Below, in pieces: positions 11,126 through 22,209 of a DNA stretch of 64,000 bases. Every line of letters starts with the position of its first letter. Positions within the stretch are counted from its first letter, which is position 1. The notes under the pieces were generated by a model. The model saw only the letters and a program-made list of their open reading frames with translations. It made no database searches and was not told the origin of the DNA. Position numbers and translations under genes: made by a program. Origin of the DNA: Plectrocnemia conspersa (Eukaryota > Arthropoda > Insecta > Trichoptera > Polycentropodidae); assembly GCA_009617715.1 (NCBI GenBank), contig VTFK01000088.1, positions 1 through 64,000 on the forward strand. The letters are read 5' to 3'.

Positions 11126-14100
11126 CTACGTATTGGATAAATTAAAATCTAAGCTTCTCGGACTTCCGTTCTCTTTCTTGGAATGCTTTCTTAGAGTAGC
11201 AGCTCTTGCTTGCAATATTGGAGCCGTTTTGTCGCCAGAAGATGGCATAAATGATACTGCTCTTCTTATTTTATCACCTTCTTTTTGAGTCGGATACATA
11301 ACCTAGGAATTAAATTTAAAATATATAAAGATACTCTTATGTATATATAGAAAATGTAAAAGCGCTAACAATAAGTTGTTCTTCTAAAATCTGCTGCGAT
11401 TCTTCACTGTGTCTGACTTTATTTCTAGCTATTCTTAGTTCTTCATCCAGCTTCTGTCTATCAGATTCCAACTGTTTTAAGCGATCTTCAGCCTCTGTAT
11501 AATTATAAATGGATGCATTTTTTTTTTATAAATTAGACAAATAATATAACCTTTAATAAAACCTTTTAATTGAATCTCTTTGATCTTCTGCAATTCTTCA
11601 AATTGTTTTCTCTTCAAAGTTTCAGAAGTTAGTAGATGTCTTTGTTCTTCTTGAAGGCGCTCTAATTCTTCTCTTTTATCCCATTCTTCTGCTAAAACTC
11701 TGTAAAGTAAAAGTAAAGCAATGCTCGTTGTATATAAATACTTCATAATATATATTTGTCAATTTATACCTAGCCTGCAAAGCTCTGACTATTTCTTCAT
11801 CTCTTTTAGCTTGCGTTTCTTCAGCCAATAGACGTTCAAGTTCCGTTTGAGTAGTCTTCATTGCTAATAAACGTTTATTCTCTTCTTCAGCTAAAGCAGC
11901 ATACTCTTGAGCTTGATTTTCAGCAGCAAGGCGAGCTTTTTTTTCTTCCACTAGCAATATTTTTGTTTTTTGAGCTTCTTTTGCATTTACATTACGTCTC
12001 TTCACATCATCTAAACGTCTATTCTTTTGCTCTCTTTGATACCCATGCTTTCCTTTAGAATGCTCTATGGCTAATTGTAAAGCAGATGTCCATTGAAGTC
12101 GACTCCTAAATAATAATATAAATTAAAACAAATAAAGTAATATTATTATTATTATTAATTTAACATACTTATGATCTTGTGTCGCCAATTCAAACGATCT
12201 TTCAGTGGTTGTTAACAAGAATTTCTGTGGTTTAGCAGAAGTTTGACACACTTCTACTAAAGAATTTGGCGTTAATGATATGCTTCCACATAGATACTTT
12301 TCGCTTGGTGATTTGTAATAATTTAATTCGCACGGTTGCAGAACAAACCAATACTCCCTCAGCGTTGGGAGTAAATAACCTTTCTTCAATAAAAATCCCT
12401 ATAAAATATCACTATAGATTATTTTAATACATAAACTAAGTTATACGCGTAATAAAAGTGTGTTTACCTTTTTTATAACGTCTTTGATGAATATTTGATA
12501 TATTTCCTCAATTGCTTCCACTATTGAAACCTGTTCCACGATTCCCAATCCTCGACATTTGCTCTCCAATATGGCAATGAAAGTACTAAATCTAATTGGT
12601 CCTATCGAATTCGTAAAATTATCCCAGTCAACTTGATCCCACGTTAATCCTAAAGAGTTGACTAATTGCTCAGCTACTACTCCTGCTTCAGTCGGTTCCA
12701 GCAACACCTACAATAATTATTATTGTTATCGTTTTCAGGCTTCTTGAAGTGTGAAGAAATAATGAGCTATACCTGGAAGTTTTGTGTGTTCAATTCATCT
12801 GGAATCAAATCAGCAAGGAGGCAAAAAATTCTGAATATTTGATACACAGACGTATCGGAGAATATTGGTTTTTGTCTTTGAGAATATAGTTTTCTGCATA
12901 TCAACCAGCAAACCTTTAAAATAAATAATATAAAAAATAAAATTGATTTTTTTCTTATGCATCATTTTCCTACAAACCTCTTCAATTTTTTCTTCATAAT
13001 TCCTCAGTGATGTGAAATTAAAAGTATCAGGAATGGCAGAAAATACTTCAGTGTATAAGTAATATTTGAAGCTTGCAAAATCTAATTCTGACGTTGATTT
13101 GTAATGGTCCAGACCTCTTTCTACGCCGTACAAATCCAACAAAGTTCCAATGTTTGCCGTCAACACCTGATATCATATACATTACATTTTATTATTTGAA
13201 CTGTGACTAAAATGTAAAAAACATAACTGGAAAGATAACACGTATAATATGTTTACTGTGTGGACTCATTTCCTTGATAATTTGATAAGAATCTGATTTT
13301 ACGATATATTATTAAAAGGCCAATTTTGTCACATTTTTTTATAATGGTGCATCTAAGAGCTTATGTTTTTTTATGTTATATTGATAAAAATATAGATTTC
13401 ATAGAATTGAAATTTTTTATTCGTCGTATATACAGTATACAGTATTTTTCTTTAAATGTATTTCAATTTAACTGATATCATAATTTTAAGAAATAATAAT
13501 ATATGTTTAAGACATGAGATTTCATAACAATTAGAATAATTGCCTAATAAAAACTAACGATATTTTAAAGGCTGTTCTGTGAATTCCTAACGCTGAATAA
13601 AACAAGCTTCCTTTTGAAAATACAACATTAATATCAATGTAATATTTAGATTTTTAAGTATAAAACACAAAGTTAGACTTTTGAAAGAAATCTTTTTTGA
13701 GAGTTTCCTAAATAAAAGTTCGCACATTAAACAATTCCCTGTTTTGATCAAGTAAATTAATTAACCCTTTGAGTGGTACCGCCGTACACGTACGGTGGTC
13801 AATCTTTCACTGTTTTGAGGTACCCGAGATAGTTATTTATTTACACATATAACTAAATATTTTTTTAGTTTGATTTATTGTAAATGATTTCAATAGAAAA
13901 TAATACGTTATTTAAGAGTACGAAATAAATTAATATAACAGAAAATATTTTATATTTTTTTTTTAAATATTGAGAGTTTAATTGATATAAAAAAATCACG
14001 AAAGCTGAATAATATATAATAAATATGTAAAATAAATTTAATTACTAAAATTTTTAGATTTTAAATCGGCAAAATAAGCACAAGAAGAGACTTCTTGTGT

Positions 14101-17100
14101 CTATAAACCAGAAAACATGAAAAATACAATTTAATATCAACGAATATGAAAAAATCATAAGTGTAACATCTTAAAGACGTGCGAGACATAAATATCAGTG
14201 AGTTGATCGTTAGAAGAACAACAATCAAGGTATTTTAATTATCTTTAAATACATTTATTTACTAAATTTGCGGTTTTTTTAAAGTAAAATGGAGAGAATG
14301 AAACCTTTTTAAGGCAATAAATAATATGTATAACCATGAAAGCTTTGGTAACAAAATGTAAAAGTATTACTGTAAATTTAAAACTCGATTCGAAATGTGC
14401 GAGGCTTCAGTCCTGAGCTCGCTACCAGTGGAGCTCACGCCAAATCGACACAGACGGCTCAGTACAATCCAAGACTTTTAGACCACCACCATCGAATATG
14501 GTCTAGCTAGAAAGCATTTGAATATGTTTTTAAATTGAAAATATATTCACACTTTTATTGAAAATAGCTAGCGACCTCTTAGGGAATGTTTGATAAAAAA
14601 ATATTCTTTTACTGATTTTACATATTTTTTATCGTGTTCAAGTAATGCTCTTCGTTTAAAAGTCTAGTGCAGATCTTAACCCTTTTATTTTCACGGGCCC
14701 ATCTCAAAATTACAAAGAAAAGCATGAAATCAGTTACATCTATATGCGGATTTCACGACTTTGAATTGAAAGACTGACAATAAATTTCTGTCAATTGTGT
14801 CATCACATCTTTCTTTGAAAATGTCACAAGAGTCGATTTTCTCCTTCTTTTAAAAAACGTGGAACTTGTGTCCTTAATTTCAAAACTTGTTCTCTTAAAA
14901 GTCAAAATATTTCTAGGTGATAAATATTGCTGAAATATTTTTTTAAATATGGTGATTCAGAGAGATGCTTTGTATAATGTTGACAAAGTTCATAACTGTT
15001 GACTTGATCGCTGAAATAGTATTTGTTGGTAGTGCAATGAAGGATCACAAGCAAAACTAAGCATTTTTAAGTCACCAAAGCAAAGAGAATGAATCTTTGC
15101 AGTTAATTTTTCCATTTCCAAAATGTCGATGGCTTATGTATTATAAATATAATAGTTTTCAAAAAAGCTTTACCACATTTGAACTCTTCTATGATGTCAA
15201 CATCATGTACATAGCAAATAAATGCAAGAAGCTAATAACATTGTAGTTTAATCCAATTGAAAACAGATCGAAAATGGCATTTTTGTTTTTGCTTTATTTC
15301 AGATTAAAGTTAATGAAAAAATATATAATAGAGTTTTTCAATCCTACATATGAACCCCTTAGGTGATCTTTACTTATATATTATTAGCATTGAAACAACT
15401 CTAACAATTCCACAAAAATAATAAATCAGCTATCTAAAAGTTGATGTATTTTGTACTTGGTAATCTCAATCATCTGGCTAATGACGATGATGATAATCTA
15501 AATTTGTGATTCTGGTATAACAGTATGACCGAATAAGTAAAAAAATTCACTGAAACTCACAAGCGTTTGATGGATGCGATTTTAGCATTTTATTTTTAAA
15601 CAAAATACGTTGCTAACATTTGCTAAGCAAACGGAACTTATTGAAATAGCATGCGTATGGTGTGGCTGCAGAGCAAACAGTAGTACATACAGTCCATGTA
15701 AATATTTGTACTGTACGCCAGAATTGTATTAAAATGAGCAAATGAAACATTTACGAGAAGAGTAAAAAAAAATAGCGGAGCAAATCCGCATGTGAAGCAG
15801 ATTATTTTTTGCGTATCATCGAGTTGTGTCTTAATTAAAAAGACTTAATGCGCAAAATGACAGGTGGTTTTACAAATATGGAATCATCCCATTATGCTAA
15901 GAACTTTCACCGACAACCATAAACACCCACATATACATATGTAAGAATATTTCTGCTCTGTCAATTAAATTTATTTCTTGAACCTGACATACATACATTA
16001 GAAAATGTGCAATTTCGGTATATCATCAGCAAAAAACAAGGTAAGCTGTAATATAAAATATTTATTCGAAGGTTTAAGGAAAGTTAGTTATTAATCGAAT
16101 ATGTTGGTGGCTAACTCATCGTTGATATATTTTAATATATGTACATGTATTAGATAAGCAGACTAATTTAGGTGATCATAAAAAAACTATAATTGCCTCG
16201 TTCATTTTTATTGCTTTGATCTAGTTGAGTAATTGTGCTGACACTTTTTATTGATTATCACAATAAAAGTTAATGAACTAGTAGTCATACAAGTACGTAT
16301 TATTTTTTTAATAACTGAAGATATTTCTGTTGATACTTAAGCATCTGATATCAGATTTTAAGAACAAAGAGAGAGGTATCTGAGCTTATAACTATTTTAT
16401 AATATTTTACTTAAAGATATTATTTTATTATAGTAATTGACGCATAGGCGTCTTCCCACGTCACAATTTCCAATATGGACATTCGCAATGTGGTACTTGA
16501 ACATTCACATGCAGTTTATCGCTGTTTGTGTTTATTTATTTTACACAAGTAGCAAATGTCACATTACTAATCGCGTTGTGAATTGACTGTTTTATATCTA
16601 AGTTTTTTAATAAGCAATGCATCAGCGATTGTCTTTTTATTGTCGCCATAAATTGAATCGGAAGGATGACTAATGAGACGAAAAATGTGTGAAACTTATA
16701 TGGATACTTTTGTTTAGTTCTCTTCTTGCTAAACACAATCATATCTACATAATGTATATATGATACAATATGTCGTGTCAGATTTTAATATATGAATCAA
16801 TTGTATAGCAGTTAAATTAGTCACAGATATCTCGAGTTGAATATCGTATTTATTTTCTTAATAATCTATAATTTTTCATATGAAACATTTTATTTTGATA
16901 ATCAATCCATTATCAAAATAAATTGAATCCCGAAAAACATGAGCCAGAGACTTTCATTCGTCATAGTTGCCAGAGTCGCGACCAACACCATCTTAAAGCC
17001 GTAAGACTTTTGATTTGTTACGTAGATCTAAATATGCAACAGGTAATAAATACTTTATTTTTACAACCTAAGCTGTAAAAGAGTGAAGAAAATGAAAAGT

Positions 17101-20100
17101 GCAGAATAATTTTACGCTCGTAACCTATTCTTAAGAAAGTTTTGCTGCGCAGCAGTGGCGTAGCTATGGTGGGGCGGAGGCAGGGCCGGCCCTAGGTTAT
17201 TTAGCGCCCCAGGCAAAAACTAAATTTGCGCCCCCCCCTCCCCCATCCTAATAATACTTTAATAACTCATTACATGAGTGCAAAACTATAATTCAAATTA
17301 AAGTAATTTAATATTACATATATTTGACACCATACTCTTTTGCGATTGTGGGTATTTAAGAATTTGTAGTTTTATTTTTCTTCGCGATTTTTTTCACGCG
17401 TGAAATAATCTAAAAGGTACACAGTAGTGTATAAAAAAAAAAATCAGATTATATTCTTTAACAATATTGTTTGATAATTTTAAGTGAATATTGCGCCTTT
17501 ATTTGGTATCACGGCGCCCCACAAGATCTAGCGCCCCAGGCGATCGCCTGTACTGCCTGCCCCTCGGGCCGGCCCTGGGCGGAGGGGGCGGGCCGCCCCG
17601 GGCGGCACTTGCTTGGGGGCGGCATATTCGCGATGGAATCGTCTAATGTGGTTCTTAACCCTGAATAAACTAAAATTTATGTAAATCTACGAATAGCAAG
17701 AGCTTGACAATAAGCAATTATTATTCTAAGAAATGCTGATTTTATGACCCTGTAAAAAATGTATGGGGGGCAGCAATTTTAAGGATTGCCCTGGGCGGCA
17801 TATACCCTAGCTACGCCACTGCTGCGCAGCTAAATAAACCTTAATATTTTCTTAATCTTATAATTAAAGTAGCCTTTATAAGTACATATGTATTAAATAA
17901 AAAAAATACATATCTACACTTTTAAAATAATAGTGCGATTAAAATCATAAGATTACATTCTGTGCTGTAAAGAAAACCATCATATTTTTTATCAAGTAAA
18001 ATATCGTTGTCTTCTTAATTAGAATGCCCAGAAATTTATCACTGCGCGGCTGAATACGCCTCTAAGTTTTTATAACAAATACTTTTTTTAAGATGTGAAA
18101 CCTTAAAACTACTTTGAATAAACTATCAGTTTATTTGTAAAATATTCTTAAGTCTATATAAAACGGTTTAAAATATTGCGTTTTATTATTTTCATTTTGG
18201 ACTAGAAATCTATTTTTAACTACCCGGAATCCTCATAAACCAACGCAATCATAAAAATGAATTGTCTATTTTTGTTTTACGAGTGTGCAGACAAACAATA
18301 CAATTTGAGTGAGCCGCTAGAATGATACATCATAGACTGCGATATGACGCTAAAATTTCCTTTCGGGCGCAATAAATACTTTTCTTACAAGTTTATTGCC
18401 TAACACGGTTCACTTTAACCAAAAAAATAAACTTGAAAATCTAACTGCAAAATATTATTAAATCGAGCAATATGTAAGCTGGAACGTCTAGGTTTTGCCT
18501 AACATTTCAACATTGTTTACAAGAAATATGCAGTTATTTTTAGAATTAAAACTGAATCATTTTGTCTTTTGTCACCCGGAATCATGATTCATAGACGCAA
18601 TTAAATTTCAGAAAATCCGATAAAACATTATTGAAATTGAAATTCCATTATAGTGTGACACTGATGGAATTTCAAGGACATGGACTAGCGATATGACGCT
18701 AAAATTTCCTCTCGATCGCAATTCACGCTTTTAATACATAACTTATTGTAGACTAACGCAGTTTAAACAACGAAAAAGTGCGTTATCTTTTATAACGTAA
18801 AAATTATAGCGTAAATATTTTTAATTAAAAAAAGCCAAAATTCTCCGAAATGCCGTTTCGGTAATGGGTTCGGAGCCGGGACGCTCTTTCTGCTTTACGA
18901 TTTTCATTTTATAATTAAAATTTCGACATTATTTACGAAAAATCTACCGTTTTTACTTAACCTTTATAATTCCATGAGCTGCATAAAATTATTTTTAATG
19001 TAATATTATATTTTATATAAATTATTTTTAATTCAAGACATAAGCCAGAACTTCCGGTAATTAGTTTAGAAATGGATCGGCGCTTCAGTATAAAATACTG
19101 TTTTTTTTTTACACTAAAATCGCAGTATTTCTACCCGATTTTAAAGACTAAAATGCTGCGAACGTTGAGAATGGAGCGTCAATTTTTGTCTGAATTTGTG
19201 AATAGACGCTTTCTATTGTTTAACCCAGCATCTCTTTCTAAAAATAAATATAAAAACATGGTTTACTGAGTAATGATTCTAGTACAATAATTTTTAATAA
19301 TTAAACAAATATAATTTGTAAATAAGTCGTTTACTTGTTATAAAAATATAACATATGACGCACCGGTGAGTTGCTGGCGTTTAGGTGGTTAACGCTTATC
19401 TCAAAAGAGATGTGCATCATGTTTGTATTAATTTTTAAAGTTCATGAAACGCGAAGTGGTGCAGGCATGAAGACCTTTGATCGATTGTTCTCAATGTATT
19501 CATCAAAGCTTATTTTATTCTTTGATGAATTGAAAATATTTTTAAATAAAACTTTTTCAGATGATAGTTAAAATTAAAATATAATTAAAGAATCATCAAA
19601 ACTGATTCTATTCTCGCTAAGTAAACTTACGTTCCGATAAGATTATTCGTTAAATTATAGTTCAACTGTAGAATTTCACGTTGCGCTGTTATTTAATTTT
19701 TAAATTAACTAAGTATATAGTCATTGGGAATAAGAGTTTGTACGTGACTTATTTTTTTACAAAAAATGTTTGGGTTTCATCCGCCTGCGTTAGGATGACG
19801 ATTTATTTTTAGCTAGGATCAGTTAGGAAATAATTTATTTTAATTATATGAATAAATGTTTTCGATCCAACATTCAAATCTTGATATGGACCAATGATTA
19901 GATCTTTAACAAGAAAAGCCATATTATAAACCAGAAAAAAACATCTAAAATATGTTTATTTCGGTTCGGTACATTTTCACACACGCGCGTTAATTTGAAA
20001 CAAATCATAATTTTTTAGATAAATCAACTTCAATCTCATATGAACAAGCACAATCATCTAGTTCTAGTGAAACGTCCTATGAGAAGGTAAACGATTTAGG

Positions 20101-20713
20101 GGATTTTTTAAGAAGTGAAGAATTGGCAAAAGAGACAAATAGATTCCCTATCTCTACAGATGTGGACATTGAATTCATATTGAATAACTTTAACCATGTA
20201 TAAAAATTAGACAGAAAAATATATTTTAGAAGTTCGGGAGGAAAATAATATTATAATAATAATAATACTTACAGACCATTTTATATATTGCCAATTTAAT
20301 TTTATAAATTAAATTTGAAATATTTTTTTTTAATTTTGAAGCTAAGAACCAAATATAGTCCCCTTGCCTCACATTTATTTACTATGAATAATAGTTGGTT
20401 GTATAAGTGATACAAAAAGTTTATAGTACAATTAAGATAGTAGTGAGCCGCATCGTTTGAATGGAACACTAATAAGACAGCTCAAAAAATCAAAATGTAT
20501 TTTGCGTATGGACACAATTGGCCATAACAATTTCATTTCATAAGAAACACTTCACTAATTCAAACGACTGATCTAGAATTATGAAAATTGTTCACAAGTT
20601 TTTAGAGGCAGCACCTTCAGCTTGGACTTGTTGACGAGTCCATCTCCGTCGTGCTGGAGGGCTGCGAACGCGTGCCAGATGGCGTTGGTGACGTCACCGA
20701 GTAGGGCAGACAT
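11126..20713 (-). CDS. SWAP70/DEF6-like guanine nucleotide exchange factor
   Basis: Homologue of SWAP-70/DEF6, cytoplasmic and membrane-recruited proteins that bind PIP3 and F-actin and activate Rac-type GTPases. Nine exons: 20713-20615, 13166-12978, 12913-12773, 12707-12468, 12398-12169, 12105-11770, 11699-11563, 11494-11370 and 11302-11126 (stop TAG). All phases agree, for 557 residues; human SWAP-70 has 585. Domains: N-terminal EF-hand-like region (AIWHAFAALQHDGDG, then KLKVLTANIGTLLDLYG across the first junction); PH domain at about residues 210-305 (KKGFLLKKGYLLPTLREYWF to SRLQWTSALQLA); then a long Glu/Lys/Arg coiled coil (DEEIVRALQARVLAEEWDKR). Start choice: ATG 20713 gives MSALLGDVTNAIW; an upstream in-frame ATG at 20761 would add 16 residues. 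The first intron is 7.4 kb and full of repeats. Confidence 0.92.
13167..17144. other. SWAP70 intron 1, 3' half: AT-rich, no gene seen
   Basis: No coding frame is supported. At 13759 and again at 14671 a TTAA is followed by CCCTTT, as at piggyBac-type element ends. The first continues into the near-palindrome ccgccgtacacgtacggtgg. No matching opposite ends were found, so these are only hints. A short GC-richer patch at 14395-14510 is not recognised. Confidence 0.4.
17153..17821. mobile_element. Outer hAT-type MITE with perfect 8-bp target duplication
   Basis: Inverted ends cagtggcgtagctatggt (17153) and ccctagctacgccactg (ending 17821). Flanked by the identical 8-mer CTGCGCAG at 17145-17152 and 17822-17829, which is itself a palindrome. 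Target length and CAG..CTG ends fit the hAT superfamily. A second element (17181-17577) is inserted in it. Without that insert and its duplicated target the outer element is 264 bases. It has no coding sequence. Confidence 0.88.
17181..17577. mobile_element. Inner hAT-type MITE nested in the outer one, perfect 8-bp target duplication
   Basis: The ends are cagggccggccc (17181) and gggccggccctg (ending 17577). Both sides carry GGCGGAGG (17173-17180 and 17578-17585). Subterminal sequence gcgccccaggc is repeated inverted near both ends. A diverged copy in the opposite orientation, lacking one end, lies at 54595-54945. Non-coding and 397 bases long. Confidence 0.88.
18180..19265. repeat. Degenerate local duplication in SWAP70 intron 1
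   Basis: The segment gcgatatgacgctaaaattt occurs at about 18339 and 18689, each followed by related sequence (cctttcgggcgcaat / cctctcgatcgcaat, then ttattg...taacacggtt / taacgcagtt) and preceded by a similar acccggaatc block. Weaker relatives follow up to about 19265. It looks like an old tandem duplication with a period of about 350 bases, heavily diverged. Confidence 0.45.
20019..20203 (+). other. Possible orphan last exon (61 codons)
   Basis: After an acceptor-like ttttttag (ending 20018) one frame stays open to TAA at 20201-20203. Its codons read like protein (YEQAQSSSSSETSYEKVNDL, then FLRSEELAKETNRFP). There is no ATG and no partner exon was found. It lies antisense within SWAP70 intron 1. 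It could be the tail of an unrecognised gene or mobile element. The function is unknown. Confidence 0.3.
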
Positions 20714-20900
20714 GGCCGCGACGACGGAGGCGGACGAGGGCGGCGTCGGCGGAGGGCGCATTCCTCGCGGAGCGGCCGCCTGCGACTGCGACGAGCAATC
20801 GACTGCACGCTTTCGCCGTCGTCGCCACAGCCGTGATTCATCGCCGGACTGGTTCTCGGCTTCTCATTGCAGACTTATCGCAAACGCGGTTTTGCATTCG
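20610..20900. promoter_or_regulatory. GC/CpG-rich patch over SWAP70 exon 1 and its 5' side
   Basis: Compared with the AT-rich surroundings this stretch is rich in CG dinucleotides (for example gcggagcggccgcctgcgac, ttcgccgtcgtcgcc). It covers the first coding exon of the SWAP70-like gene and the sequence upstream of it, as expected for a promoter-proximal region. No TATA box was identified. Confidence 0.45.
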
Positions 20901-21459
20901 CGATACGGCACGCACGCAACTAAAACAATGCATCTCTTGCTACACAGTTTCTTTAATTATTATTTTATAAAAAAAAAACAATATTATCTAATACACACGT
21001 ATACATACAGAAAATGTTGTTAGTATTCGTATATTTAGTATATATTTATATAATTTTTTAAATAAGTTGTGATAAAATCAGGTAAAATTTAAAAATAAAT
21101 TTACTAATTGTACAAAAATATTGTTATTGAGCAGCTTACGCCATGGCTTCCATTTTTTACAAATGCATTAATGCGTGCTAGGGCCGAGTAACAAGAAGAA
21201 AGTCGTGTATGTCACACGAAAATACAATTGTGGGCTGCTTTTGTTTCTACCTGGGCTACAATAACGGTTATTATGCAGAGGTCGATGATAATGTTACACG
21301 TAACATATATTATATAAAAAATGTAATTAAAAACATTTCAAAAATTAATAAAAAAAAATGATATATGGTTTTAGGACACTAACCCATACATAATACATAC
21401 TAAATATTTAAAGTCATCTATTTAAAAATAATATTAATCAAACAATCAACTCACTATTA

Positions 21460-21900
21460 TATAGAATCAAGCAATATCCTCTCCACACATCAGATACTTT
21501 ATTTTATCATTAATAACTAGTTTGTCGATCCTAGGCATAATTGTAGATGATGCAATTCGAAGAGGTGTTTCTAATTTAATGCGATTTCTATTTTTGGTTT
21601 TTATTGACACCATTTTAGAGAATCTTTATTCACAAAGAAAGGTTATTTGGAATGGCAGCAATCTTTAGCTCTTTCACTCAACTCTGTATATTCCTCGTTA
21701 TGATCCATTTAGATCCAAAAAACATCCAATGATTCATTCTTAAAAGTTAGCTTGCACGATAATTAAATCAATGCATATTCCTAAGATACTTCGTTGTCTC
21801 GCTTATTCGTGAAGCGGTAATGCTCAATTCAAGATTTTTCGTCAGGATCACATCCGGCTATAAATGTAAATATTTCGGCCCATTTCGCACAAAATAAATA
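21460..21900 (-). mobile_element. C-terminal remnant of a hAT transposase
   Basis: The minus strand reads LPFQITFLCE, a stop, RFSKMVSIKTKNRNRI, then LRIASSTIMPRIDKL (about 21665-21520). This is the hAT dimerisation region. An in-frame stop within the conserved part shows decay. The N-terminal parts are not adjacent. Confidence 0.7.
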
Positions 21901-22104
21901 AAAAAATAATGTATATTATCAAAGTACCTGTTTGTCAACTCTTACAATACGATTGTATTGGTTCAATGTGCGTGTTTTTTGGATAAAAATTGGAAGCTAT
22001 GGCACACGCTGTTATAGAGTAATTCTTAGTTAATCATGTCAACACAATAAAAATATTTTAAAAAAATTAAAAAAAATATTTTTTTAAATAGATGCTTTGG
22101 AAAA

Positions 22105-22205
22105 CCAATACCGGGGGCGGGCGGTGAAATACTTTCCCTCTCAATCGCTCGCGTGCTAAGTGATGAGAGTGAATGAGAGATAAGGGCATGCGGACCGCAT
22201 AATTA
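22105..22205. mobile_element. Truncated copy of the GMC-intron MITE
   Basis: The block ttccctctcaatcgctcgcg, followed by tgctaagtgatgagagtgaatgagagataaggg, matches the core of the element at 4162-4275. Only part of one end (cgggcggtgaaatac) is kept. The other side runs into aattaattaattaatt. Confidence 0.55.
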
Positions 22206-22209
22206 ATTA

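Noticed and set aside
20617..21023. Arg/Ser/Pro-rich frames on both strands
   Set aside because: GC-rich shadows of SWAP70 exon 1 and its leader; no conservation signal seen.
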